Source of the DNA: Paratrimastix pyriformis
Lineage: Eukaryota; Preaxostyla; Paratrimastigidae
Assembly (NCBI GenBank): GCA_027972325.1
Contig: JAPMOS010000016.1
Location: 248,001 to 312,000 of the forward strand
Reading direction: 5' to 3'
Length of the DNA stretch: 64,000 nt
Shown here: positions 49,098 through 61,900 of the stretch, piece by piece
How positions within the stretch are numbered: the first letter of the stretch is position 1
Layout: every line of letters begins with the position of its first letter
Made by a program: the position numbers and the translations under genes
Notes under the pieces: model-generated
What the model was told of the DNA's origin: nothing
The model's input: only the letters and a program-made list of their open reading frames with translations
Databases searched by the model: none

Positions 49098-49274
49098 TCC
49101 CGGAAGCCATCGCCCATCTCTGGTCATCACCGCGGCAAGATGGAGTTTGGGGGGGGGGGGGGGGGGGGGGGGAGGAAGCATGTGGCGGAGTGCGCATGAG
49201 CACGTGTAGGGTGATCACGAGCGCGTGCGGGTGTGTGAAGGGCTGGGAGGGTGTGTCTGTGTGTGCGCGGCGGC
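49098..49274. other. Convergent gap with G25 run
   Basis: 177 bp between the stops of the TPR gene (plus) and Dicer (minus). It contains a G run at 49149-49173 and a GTGTGTCTGTGTGTG stretch. Confidence 0.6.
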
Positions 49275-52200
49275 TTAGGCGGGATGGCCGTGCTCGTCGA
49301 GCATGATCCAGGCGGCCACCTTCTCGGCGTCCCGCTTGGTGGCTGCCTGTCCGGTGGCCTCGCACTGCTGGCCCGCCCAGGCGGCCCGGCAGACGGAGAC
49401 GAAGGCCGGGGCCGGGGGCAGCCTGGTCTGGGTGGTTGCATAGCGGGGCATCCCGCAGAGGCCCTGCATGGCCAGTTCCTGCAGGGTGTTCTTGGCCAGC
49501 GGCCAGCGGGCCCCCGGGGGCAGGTCCTCCGGGCCGGGGATCTTGGCCTTGTCCTCCCAGTCGGGCGGGGGGCCCCAACCCTTGGGAACAGCCGCGGTCC
49601 AGTCGGAGCTGCCGGGCCGCGAGGGGGCGCGGACGCTGCTGCGGGGTGCCGTGGCCCAGCCGCCGCCGCCGCCATCGGCCCACGAGGAGGCCGTGCTGCC
49701 CGCGGCCCAGCCGGAGGCAGTGGTGTCCTCGGTGGCCCAGGAGGCGGCGGGGCTGTGGGCTCGGGGCGGCGGAGGCGGAGGCGGGGCGGCGACCGTCTTG
49801 TGTGTGCGGCGGGTGGCGGTCGATGAGCATGACGGCGGCGGCGAGGCGGAGCGCGGGGTGGCGCTGGCTGCGCGGGGGGTGTGGCCAACCGTCCGGCCTG
49901 TCTGGGCGGGCGTTCCGTCATCCGACGGGATCTCGATCTCCCCCCACTCCGAGTCCGAACCCGTGCCGCTCCCCCACTGCGGTGTCGCCGGCACCTGTGG
50001 GGGTTTCCGAGGAGCCGCAGGTTTGGATGGAGCGGCGCCCCACTGGGCGGGGCCGGCCTCATCACCGGCTTCCCCGCCCCATTCCCCGCCCCAGGACAGG
50101 GCCGGGGCGTCGCCTGGGGTGGGTGCGACCCCTGCCCAGGCTGGTGTGCGGTTGGTCCCCGCCCACCCATCCCCGGGCGGGCCGCCCCAGGAGTCATTGC
50201 AGCTGCTCTGGGCCTCTGGCGCCGCCTGCCGAGAGGTGGGGGGGACCGATGGAACGGAGGTGGGCTTGCCCACTTCCAGGGAAGGTCCAACCAGTGCTGC
50301 TGTTGCTGCTGCCGGGCCTGCCTTCACTCGCGCAGCAGGAGCAGGAGCAGCAGCAGGCAGGCCAAACGGTGGCTCGGCCAGAGGGGCGGGAGGAGGTGGG
50401 CCCGGGGTTTTTCTGACGGCGAAGGAGGGCGGCGGGAGGGCTGCAGTCGGCGGCCCAGCCGAGAAGGCGGCGTCTGGGCCGAGGAGATGCCCCATGCCCC
50501 AGACGATCCGGTCCTCCACCTCGGGGGGGCTGGGCGATGGGGCGGGGAAGACGTGGTCGTCGTTGTTGTTGTCGATGGCCGTCCAGCTTGCCGCCCCGTC
50601 GGCGGATGGGATGATGTGGGAGCCGCCAAGGAATGGAGGGGCGGCTGGGGCGGATGGGATGTGGGAGCCGCCAAGGAAGGGAGGGGCGGCTGGGGCGGCG
50701 GAGGCGCGATCAGAGGTGTCTGTGCTGCCGGCGGCGTGCTGGTCAATGGCGGTGGTGGTGATGATGACCGGCTCCGAGGCGATGTGTGTCCTGATGGCCG
50801 CCGGTGGCGGCTGTTGGGCGGTGCGGATGCAGGATGGCGGCGGCATCATCGCAGCGAGCGGGGGCGGTGGCGAGCGCTCGGGTGGGAGCGAGGGGAAGAT
50901 CGCGGCGGAGTGGGCGTCACCATCCAATGGCGGCGTCAAGGGCGGGACATTGGCCCCCCGGCCCTCGCCTAGCCGTACTGGGGCGGGGGGCACATCCCGA
51001 AAAAAGAGGTGCTGGCATCGAGCTGGTCGAGGACCGCCTGGGCGGCGAGCTTCTCGGAGTCCTTCTTGGTCCGGGCCATCCCGTAGCCGCGCAGGGTCCG
51101 CCCCTCGTGGACCACCGTGCAGGCCGTGTGGAACTCGGGGAACTGGGGCAACTGCACACACCCACGCAGCGGCAATCATCATCAGCATCCAATCAGCATC
51201 CAATCAGCATCCAATCATCATCCAATCATCATCCAATCATCATCATCAATCATCATCGATCATTCATGTCGCACCGAGAATGAACATGAGGAGCGGCCGG
51301 GAATCGGGGGAGGATGGCAGGGGGAGCGGGTGTGTGCGGGGGGGCGTCGGATCCGTGGGAGGCGCCCGCCCACGGACCCCGAGGTTGTCCGTCTCGTACT
51401 GGATGGCACTCACGTCATCGGGGGACTTCTGGCTGCGCTCCAGGAGCCGGTTCTTGGCCAGGGCCGCCTCGATGATCCGATCCTCCATGTAATAGCGGTC
51501 CTCGGCCGGGTCAGGGGGCAGCGGGGCCGCGGCCCGGCCACGGGTGGCGGCGGCGACAGGCAGGCTTGCGGGCGAGGCGGAGGCCCGGGCTGGAGCGGCG
51601 GTTGCCGAAGTGGCCGCCCGGGCCTCGATCTTGCGAAGGACCCCAAGGGCCGCAAGTTTCTCGGCGTCCTTCTTGTTGGTCGCCCGGCCCGAGGCGGACA
51701 GGGGCGACCCCCGGTGGCGGCAGGTGCAGGTGGCGAGGAACAGCGGGATGTGTGATGCCTGGCGGGGGGTGAGGGGTTGGAAGACAGAGAGACGGCGAGG
51801 AAGCAGAAATAGCAAGGTGAGCATGGGGTGAGCATGAGGGTGAGGGGGTGAGCGTGGGGTGGGGGTGACCGGTGTGGGCAAAGGCGAGCATGGGGAAACA
51901 AGGAGCATAAACTCAGCGAAGGGGCGGGGTGAGGGTCAGATGGCCAGGGCATGGCGGACCCCCATCGAGCGCGTGTCGAACTCGACCGCGGCGACCTCCC
52001 AGCGGGGCTGCATGGCCCGCTCGAGGAGCGTGCTCTTGGCCGCCATGGCCTCGGCCAGGCTCTCGAAACTCAGCGGCGGCTCCTCCGCGGCCTCGGCCTC
52101 CGCCTTGGGCTCAGCCCCGGGCTTGGGCTCAGGCTCCATTCCGCCTTCGTCGTCGTCGTCACTTTCTTCAGCCGGGGCGGCCGCTCGGGGTGCTGCTGCG

Positions 52201-54310
52201 GGCGAGGGCGCCGGAGGGGCAGGAGGGGATGCGGCCGGTGTGGTCCGGGCCGCTGGTGCCGGTGCCGGGGAGCGGCTTGGCCCCACGGATGCAAGCGGGA
52301 TTGCCCCACGAGGCGCAGGTGTGGGCGCGGGTGAGGATGCGGGTGACGATGATGCGGGTGGTGGGGGCGCTTGGCGGAATGCGAGGATGATGTCGTTCGT
52401 CAGGCGGAGCAGGTGGCACGCGGCCACCTTCTCGGCGTCCTTCTTGCTCAGGGCCACCCCCCGCGCGGCCACGGGGAACTTGTTGAAGAGCAGGCAGCTG
52501 CAGGTGGCCTCGAAGAGCGGCATGTGCGATTGCTGGTGGGGACGTCCCCGGGCCAGCAGGGGAGAAAGAGCGAACGTCAGATGGCGCGGATCGTTCGGGG
52601 GGTGGGGGTTGGGGAGGTGGGGGTGGGTTGGGTTGGGGAGGTGGGGGAGTGGAGAAGGAGAGGCAAAGGGCGCAGGGGCACATTCAAATGATGGCGAGGC
52701 CGTTGGTGGCGAGTGGGGGGCGGACCCCTTCGGAGCGTGACTCGAACTTGACGGCGTGGATCCTGCCGGCGTGGTTCTGTGCTGCCTCGAGGACGCGGTT
52801 CTTGGCCGAGGCCAACTCGTCCGCCGGCAGGTCCGAGGTCAGCAGCACGGGCGCCTCGGCCGTCATCCGGGCCGCGAGGGCGGCAAGGTCGGCCACCGAC
52901 GCCGATGATGCGCCGCCGGGGGCCGGGGAGATGGGTGCCGGCAGGACGCGTGGCGGGGCAGGCGATGGAGATGGAGATGGGGAAGGAGAAGGGGAGGCGG
53001 CGACGGGCGTGGCGGTAGCGATGCTCGGGGGCGGGGTCGAGGGTGGCGACGGGGCGGATGAGCGGCCGTGCGAGGCCATGATGACGGCGAGGGGCGAGGG
53101 GGGTGCCGCCGGCAGGGGGGCGGCAGCTCGGAAGGCCGCCATGTCCGAGGGCGGTGGCCGGCCCTCGCCAGCCCGCGCCGGGTTGGAGGGCCGCCCGGTG
53201 CGAACGAGGGCGATCATCTCCTGGGCGGCGGCCTTCTCGGCGTCCTTCTTGGAGGAGGCCAGCCCGCGCGCCCAGAGGCCACGCGACTTGCAGGTGCAGG
53301 TGCAGGACACCAGGAAGGTGGGCATGTGGCTCGGCTGTCAAGAAGAAAAGAAGAAGAAGAGGAGGAGGAGGAGGAGGTTATGAGAAACTCGGTGTGCCGT
53401 GGTGGACCGCGACACTTTCAATGAGCATTTGGTAAAAAAACACGAGGGTGGTCACAACCGTCGTGATGGCGTTTGTCCCCAATTCGGCGCTTGGTCCGAC
53501 CTGCGGAAATGTCCCCCCCCCCCCCCCCCCCCCCCCCGCGGGAGGACGGACCCCTGCGCGGCCATCGAGGGTCCACTCGAGGTTGCGCACGAATCCCTGC
53601 TGCTGCATCTCCAGGAGCCGGTTCTTGGCGTTGATGTGACTGGGGCCGTCCCCGCCGGCCCCCGAGAGGTCATCCATGGCCAGGGGCACGTCCGGGTCGA
53701 TCATGTCCGAGGGCAGCGCGTCAATGTCGACCAGCTCCAACGCCGCCCCGGCACTCAGGTCGTCGCACGGGGCCGCCGCCGCCTCCTCGTCATCGCTCAG
53801 CCCCCCTTCCCCATCCTCCGGCTGGGCGTCGGCGCTGTCTTCGTCCGGGGCCGCCAGCTCGGGGCTGCTGCTTGAACTGGCATCGCCCGCCGGGGACGGA
53901 GCCTGCTCGACCACGTCGCCCAGCCCCCCGAGCACCGTCGCCGGCCGGCCCATCCACCAGGGCTGCCCGCCCTTTGGTGTGGCCGCGGGGGTGGGCGCGG
54001 CAGCCTCGGCAGAGGTCGCGGTGGCCGGGGCGGTGGCAGCAGGTGCCGGGGTGGTGGGTGCTGGCGCAGCAGGGGCGGAGGACTTGCCGCTCTCGAGCCA
54101 TTTCATCAAGTCCTGGAGGACCCGCCGGCAGGCCGTGCGGAGGGCGCTGCGGTGGGTGGAGCTGCTGGCGGAGCCCTCGATGAGGGCCTGCTTGAGGAAG
54201 ATGGCCGGGTGCTTGCGGCTGGAGGTCAGGGGGGCCGTCGGAGGCCCCAGGGCCACCTGGACCCGCCAGGGATTCGTCAGCCGCCGGGCATCGTGGACGC
54301 TCCTGGGGGG
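49275..54310 (-). other. Array of six dsRNA-binding domains within Dicer
   Basis: In gene order: dsRBD1 about 54310-54080 (RLTNPWRVQVALGPP, RSALRTACRRVLQDLMKW); dsRBD2 53650-53190 (NAKNRLLEMQQQ, LASSKKDAEKAAAQEM); dsRBD3 52820-52380 (AKNRVLEAAQNH, ALSKKDAEKVAACHLL); dsRBD4 52060-51600 (AKSTLLERAMQP, ATNKKDAEKLAALGVL); dsRBD5 51480-51010 (AKNRLLERSQKS, ARTKKDSEKLAAQAVL); dsRBD6 49490-49275 (AKNTLQELAMQG, AATKRDAEKVAAWIML). The KKDAEKxAA helix is the RNA-binding signature. Domains 2 to 5 are each split by an intron between the first strand and the CTC/PxF block; domain 6 is unsplit. Linkers are Ala/Pro/Ser-rich and acidic. Confidence 0.85.
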
Positions 54311-55751
54311 GGGATGGGCGTGATCACGATACGATGATGAGGGTGTGCCGACCATCATGCTCCCCGACCGACCGGGGTGATAGCCACCCAACCACACCCA
54401 CCAACCACCCCCTCAATGAACCCAAGTGGGGTGGGACTTTCACCACGTTTTCGCATCCTCGGTCTTCATCATCTCATCTCAGACCCACCCCTCTGAACCC
54501 AACCGATGTGGTCTTCAACATCACCCTCGTCTCCTTTCTTTGGACCCGTGCGTGGTGATGTCGGGGGAGAGAACGGACCGTGTGACGAAGCCCAGCCCAT
54601 TCTCGGACCCGATGCGCTTGCAGAAGTGGACCGGCTGGGCCTGGGGGGCCATGGTGGGCGTGACGAAGTGCCTGTAGAGGGGCGCCACGAGGCGGGGGGC
54701 GATCACCTGGGACCACAGGGCCCGCGTCGACCGGCTGATGGCCTCGGCGATCTGGGGGAAGGTCGGCTGCGTGGGGGGGGCGCCATCATCGGCCTCGACG
54801 GGAGGGCGGAAGGTGTTGACCAGAGAGTCGACCAGCATGGCCGCTGGGTGGCGTGGGGCGTGGGGACGAGATCAGACGGGGAAGTGACGAGCACATAGCA
54901 CACGAGGAAGAAAGCTGCGGCCAACCCCCGGTTACCCGGGGGAACGCCACGAAGGAGGGGTGAGGCAGACCGGAGGTGGCCTCAAGATGTCGTTGAGCAC
55001 CTTGGGCGCGGCGGCATCGAGAAATTCCGGCTTGTTCTAAGGAGGCGAGGACGGAGCGGATCATGAAAAATGAGGAGCGGCAGCATCGAGGGGAAGGGAA
55101 TTCTGGTTTGTTCGGCGGGCGGATCCCCAGGCGGAGGAAAAGGTTCGAACAAATGAAAATGAAGTGCCGCACCCCCCTCGTTGCTTGGGCAGGGGGCAGG
55201 GGGCAGGGGCAGGGGGCAGGGGCAGGGGCAGGGGGCAGGGGCAGGGGGCAGGGCAGGAGACAGGAGGCAGTGGCGGACGGTGGCGGTCCACGGGTGGGCG
55301 GCGGTCGAGTGGGTCTCGACCGGCACGGCCTCGGCAAAGGCCATCACGTCCGCACGCAGGTGGGCCGAGAAGGCGAACAGCGACTGTGACGACAGTGGGG
55401 AGTCAAGAGTAGAGTCGGCCGGGTGCCCAGTGAGCACGGCGGGCAAAGGACGTGGAGTGAGAAGAAGAGGCGATGCGTCTGGAGGGGACGGACCCGGGCG
55501 AGGGAGCTGCCCACGGCGCAAGCGCCCAGCATCTCGTTGCAGATGGCGGCCTGGCGGAGGACCGAGATCAGGTCCGGGGTGGCCCGCGGGTAGAGGGCGA
55601 AGAGATCCAGTGTCACCTGGCGTGGGGCGTCGGGAGGGGAACGAGGGGCCGATTGAGTTGGCGGTTGGCCAGCGATCATCATCCGTCATCAATCAATCAA
55701 TCAATCATATCCAGTCATCATCATCATCATCATCCGCATCGTCGTCATCCG

Positions 55752-55839
<88 letters not shown>

Positions 55840-58800
55840 GTCATCATCCAATCATCATCATCCAATCATCATCATCCAATCATCATCATCATCCAATCAT
55901 CATCATCCAATCATCATCATCCAATCATCATCATCCAATCATCATCATCCAATCATCATCATCATCATCCAGTCATCATCATCCAGGCATCATCAATCAT
56001 CATCACCCAGCCATCATCACCCAGCCATCATCACTCAGCCATCATCACCCATCCATCGTCACCCAGCCATCATCTTCCGATCAGCGGACCATGAACTCGA
56101 GGAAGGCGTCGCCGAGGAACTCCAGCCGCTGGTATGTCTGGCACCCTGTGCAGTAGAGCACCCCCCACCCCATAGCAGGTGACCCCACGAACAGAAGCCC
56201 AGGTGAGCATGACCGAAAACCTGGGAGCAAGACAACAGAATAACCTGGGAGGAGGCCGCCGGGCCAGAATGGATGCTGGCGCGCGGACCGATGGGTGTGA
56301 GTGCCTGGTGCTCGGCTGCCAGCAGCCCCGAGGGGTGCGTCAGGGCCTGTGCGAGCAGCCCCAGGCCCGGCCCGTGGAAGCGGTACCCGAGGACCTCGTC
56401 CTGGAGGGACTTGAAGGCGGCCGCGCGCAGGGTGGTGATTTCCTGGTGCCGACGGGCCCGGATCTCGGCGCCGTCAGCCTCGGGTTCGGTTTCTGGTCGT
56501 GCGGGTCAGCGGGTGCGAATGAGGGGGAGCGATGAAGCCGGGAAATGACGGGATTTCTTGGGGCAGACCGATGGGTCCGGGGCTTTCGTCACCATCAGCA
56601 GCGGCAGCCGCCGGGGCCGCCGCGCTGGCCACGACGGCCTCCAGCGGAGGGGGGATCTCGGCCCATTCCCGGACGAGGCCCGGCCAGCACTGGATCACCC
56701 AGAGCTCGGGGCCCATGACGCTCAGCAGGCGGTGGGTGAGATGAAGGGCGCCCAGGAAGCCGCCGCACCGGTAGGCCATTCCTGGAAGGGAAGGGAAGGG
56801 AAGGGAAGGGAAGGGAAGGGAAGGGAAGGGAAGGGAAGGGAAGGGAAGGGAAGGGAAGGGAAGGGAAGGGATGGGATGGGATGGGATGGGATGGGATGGG
56901 ATGGGATGGGATGGGATGGGAGCATTGAAGTGATGAAGCAATGAAGGGCGCACAAGAACCCGCGTCTGCCGCTGTGACCCAGCACAGAGACGGGATGGAT
57001 GGGATGGGAGCATCTGAAGGGATGAAGCAAGAACCCGCCGCCCCGGTATGCCACTCCTGAGCGCCAGCACAGAGACGGGACGGACCAATGAGGGCCTCCA
57101 CCGAGTCGGCGACGGCCTTCGATCCGAGGACGGTCGCCGCGGCCTCCTTGTCCTCCTTCGCCCGGGCGGCCTTCTCGTGCTCGCTCTCATGCTCATCATC
57201 GTCCTCGCCCTCGCCCTCGTCCTCATCCACACCCTCATCCTCATCCTCGGGCTCATCGCCTTCGTCATCGTCCTTGCGGGCCCCCTCGGATCGATCAACG
57301 CAGCACCGCTTGTCGCGATGCTCACTGGGGTTCGACTTGGCGAGCGGGGGGCGTGAGCGAGGGCAACAAGGGATAGACCAGAGAACCGGGGGCTGCAGGG
57401 CCAGGCAGCTGGGCAGGGCGGGCAGGTGGCGCAGGACGGAATTGCACAGGAACGAGTTCGACACCAGCCGCATCCGCAACCGGGTCAGCTGGCCCTCGTC
57501 CTGTGGGGGGAGGGCGTCCGTACGGGGGGGTGCTCGTGCGTGAGCCGATCCACGTGTGCCCCAACATGGAATGAGGCAACCGCCCCCCATCGCTGCGAAC
57601 CGCCGAGCAGGGCGGACCTTCAGCGGGTACTTGGCGTAGAGGTGCAGGGCCGTCGCGAAGCAGAGGAAGGCGTCGCCGAGGGTCTCGAACTTCTCCAAGT
57701 CGATCACGTCCTGCGCCGGCGGGCACGCAAAGGGGAGGAACAAGTGGGTGATGACAAAAGGAGGGCCGAGAGTGACAGACGTGAGCCCGCTTGGAAGTTG
57801 TTGCCTCCAAGATCCAGTCGCGAACCATCCGCCAGTGCATCATCGTGCCCTTCCGTTCGCCGCCGCCAGCGCGCGGCTCTGCGCGGGCACGGGCGTTGAC
57901 GTCGAAAATGGCCAGGGCGGGTTCGGGGGCATCGGGTCTGATGCTGAGCATCTCGGCCAGCTCGCAGGCCCGGGCGAGGCCCTCCAGGCGCCCGACCAGG
58001 GCCCCCAGGTAGCGGCGTGCCGAGAGGATGGACCCGGGCTGCCGGTAGGGCTCGGTGAACTCGGGGATCAGAAGGGCCACAAAGCGAGGCTGGCTGGCGG
58101 GCGACTGGGGCGGGGCCTCCTCGCCCAGGAGCAGCGATCCCCATGCGCTGTGCTCGGCCTCGACATGGGCCGGGTGGGCCATCGCCATGTACGACAGCAG
58201 CGGGAGCCGCTTGGTCTGGCCCGCAAAGGGCACCGCCTTGATCAGGTGCGCGCCCAAGTCCTGCACGGTGAGCTGGTAGGTGTCCCGATAGTAGTCGCGG
58301 AAGGTGGGGCCCTTCGCAGGCTCCGGGAACTAAATAGCGGGGATGATCAAAGGGCGCGATGAGTGGGTGGAATAAGGGTGGCAGAGCGCATGAGGAAGAC
58401 CAACCGGGGAGGTGGCTGTCACGGTTGTGTCGACGCCCTGGCAGATATACAGGGCTCCGTTGTACACCGTGCGCACGATCATGCCCGCCTTCCACTCGGT
58501 GGCGCCTCGCCCTGGCCCCCCGGTGCGGCATTCCCACAGCAGCCGGCCGACCATAGGCCAGTCCACTTCCGTGTGGCCTGTCCCGTCCGTGGCGGGGCAG
58601 AGGGGCACCGCAAGAAAGTGTCGGCCGGCGGCCGGACGTGGAGCGGATGGGGTTGGGAAGCCTGCCGCGGCGAGGTGGTCCCAGGCAGGGGCCGGGACCG
58701 GGGCAGTACTGGCGGGGCAGGAGGAGGGCGACTGGTAGAGGGGCGAGTTGGCGGGCGGGGGGACGAAGCCGGAGGGGCGGTATCGGCCGAAGAGCGCCTG

Positions 58801-58888
58801 GTGGGCCGACAGGAGCGTCGCCATCTCCAGGGGGGTCGTCTCCACCAGGCCTGTGTGTGTGTTGTGTGTTGTGTGTGCGTGGGGGGAT

Positions 58889-58920
<32 letters not shown>

Positions 58921-61900
58921 GGAGGACACGTGAGCTCATGGCGAGCTGTGAATTTTCCACCCAAAAGCGGGGTCTTTGCGAGCGGGGCCGTTGGCGGACC
59001 GTTGGACTCCCACCAGACGTCGCACTGCAGGGTGGCCACCCTGCCCCCCTCGGCGCCGGCCGTCTCACCCCGCCAAACGGCCTCCGTCAGCTGCAGCTCC
59101 TCCTCGCGGCTGATCCAGCCCAGGGTGTGGGCATGGGCCAGGGTCAGGTGCACCACGAACGGGGCCTCGGTGACCCCGGGGGGGAGGGTGTGCCCCAGGA
59201 GAAGCCCCAGGGGCATAACGAAGGATGGTCGGCTGAGGCGCAGCGAGGGCCCGGGATCAGACGACGGCTTGGTGGCGGGGGCGACGGGGGAGTGCGGGTA
59301 GCGGGCCGGGTCGGACTCGGCCAGCTCCAACACGCGACATACCTGCAGATGGGAAAGCAGGAAGAGATTGGCGGAGTTGATGTGATAATGCTGATCCTGA
59401 TGCTGATGGTGATGGTGATGCTGATGCTGGTGATGCTGATGATGCTGATGATGCTGATGATGCTGAATGCTGATGGTGATGGTGATGGTGATGCTGATGC
59501 TGATGATGCTGATGCTGAATGCTGATGATGATGATGCTGGTGCTGATGCTGATGATGATGATGAGGTGGCATGAGACCGAACACGCGAACGGACCTGCAC
59601 AGGGTGATTTGCACGGTCGGCCCGTGCGGTGCGGGTGCCTGCTGGGGCGGCGTCTGTCGCGGCCGCCGAGACGGTGGCCTCCGGGGTGCCCGCACTGACG
59701 CCGCCGATGACGTGGGTCCCCACAAGGCGGGCCTGGTAGCTGTGCACCATATAGCGCCAGCCCGGGGCCCGCGGGGAGAGGGCCTGGTAGGGCACCCAAG
59801 AGGCCGGGCGGGGAGCCGGCCGGGAGGCAGGCGGCGGGGGTGGTTGTTGTGGGGGAGCGTTGCTGAGGCAGCGGGGGATGCGCGGCTGATGGGGGACGGT
59901 GAAGCGGGAGTTCTTGCCTGTTGGGGGGAAGAGGTGTGGGAATGAGGGTCACGCCCGGCTGAGCGAGGGGGTGGCAGACCACGACGTGGCAGGCGATCTC
60001 CCTCCACTCCGCTCACATCGCGGGTGCCGTCGTCGCCCGAGTCGTCGCCGTCACCGTCATCGTCACCGTCGCTGAGCGGGAGGTCGTCCCCCTCGTCTTG
60101 CCTGCCGGGTGAGATAACGGGGGGAGGAAGCAGTGAGCGGAAGAAGAAAGAAAAGCAGGCTCGTTCCGGTGCACTCCTCCATCAGACGCCCCCCCCCCCC
60201 CCCCCCCCATCCATCCATGGGACAGGCCTTCCCACGGTCGGCAGGAGGCGGTCAGAGAGCAGCCCCGCCTGGTGCAGAGCCCGGCAGCACAGGAAGGCTG
60301 CCTGCCGGCGGGCGTCGCGGTCGCTGGGCTGGGCGGACGAGGTGAAGGTCCGGAGGGCCAACGGGGTTGTCGGCGGCATCCTGACGGTGCAGACGAAGAG
60401 GGGCTCCCCACTGCCAAAACAAATCAGAAACCAGAATTCAGAAGAAAGGAGGAGAAGACGTGAAGCGCCACGTTGATGTGGTTGCCATCCCGCCATCACC
60501 ACGGAGGAGAGAGGGAGGCAGCAGCATCCCCAAGGACCTGCCAGGCTCGTTGTGACTCTCCACCCGGAACTCGGGGCGCGGCTGATAGTAAGCGTCGTGC
60601 CGCAGGGCGGCGCAGTACATGTGCAACAGCGCCACAGCCGACTGCCAGCTGACGAGGGCGCCCCGACCGGTGGTGTAGTGGTGCTCGGCGTCGAGGATGG
60701 CGGTGGGCGGGGGCGTGATGCCTGCCAGGTCGGCATCCAGGCCGAAGTCGGGAAGCAGGCGCGACTCGTCCTTCATCTCGGCCCCGCCCTGTGTGGAGAG
60801 AGAGTGAAAAAGGGCACGTTGAACACCCGTCCGAGTGCAGTGGTGGTGAGGGCATGGCCGTTGGGGGGCAGGAGAAGAGGGAAACCAGACCGAGTCCACG
60901 ATCTGCTTCATGGCCAGGCTGCGCATCCGCTCCTCGGAGGCGTTCCAGATCTGGATGCGCCGCTGGACGGCCGCCCGCTCGGGGTATGAGGTCATCTCGG
61001 CGAAGCTGCTCCCGTCCCGCTGCCGGGCCCGGCCGCGAGCCTGCGGTGCCACGTGGTGGACAGCAGCGTTCAGGCCCCTGACAACCCGTCACATACGCAC
61101 ACGTCTGACACATACGCACACGCCTGACATAGACGCACACGCCTGACATAGACGCACACACCTGACATACGCGCACACCAGCCCCATACGCACACGCCTG
61201 ACACACCTGGCGACACAATACGCACTTGGCGGACACCTGAATCTTCCTTCTTCCTTCTGCTTCTGTACGACACACACCTGACACTGGCCACAGACACACC
61301 TGGTTTTTTCATGGGGCGACGGACCTGCAGCCGGCCCACCAGAGTCAGGGGCGGGTCGAAGAGCACCACCGTGTTGCAGGCTTGCACGTCGAGCCCCTCC
61401 TCCACGACGCTGGTACTGAAGAGGAGCCGGTAGCGGGCCTCGCGAAACCGCTCCACCACCTGCCGCTGGGCCCTGGCACACATGCCTGCACACCGCCCGG
61501 ATCAGTGCGCCGGGTGGCAGGCGCGTGAGCGGGTGATGACAGACAGTGGGGGGAAGGTGGGAAGGGGGACCTGGGGTCAGGAAGACAGACCGGCTTCCGG
61601 GTTGAAGGCCGCCGTTGCGGCGGCCCCACTGGCCGCACTGGACTGGGAGACGGTATCCCAGTCGATGTCCTCGGTCTCCATCTCGGCGCCCTCGCCCCCC
61701 TCCGCGCCCATCTCAGGGGCCAGTCGCGGGTCCGCGGGGCCCGGGGAGACCAGGTTGCCCTCGTGCACACCGTGGCCCACGATGAAGCTGCGGGAGGGAA
61801 CCCACAAAAAAAGACCGAGTGAGAACGTGCCCATGCGGGTGGACAGCGGGGGGGGGGGGGGGGGGGGGGGGCGATCAAAAAAGACGGAGAGACAGAACGT

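Noticed and set aside
49275-54310. dsRBD array as a separate gene
   Set aside because: dsRBD1 joins the RNase IIIb tail in frame through a good intron, and dsRBD1 and dsRBD2 share one open frame. Kept as part of Dicer until transcripts say otherwise.
55473-56156. His- and Ser-rich open frames
   Set aside because: They are translations of the CAT/ATC microsatellite inside a Dicer intron.
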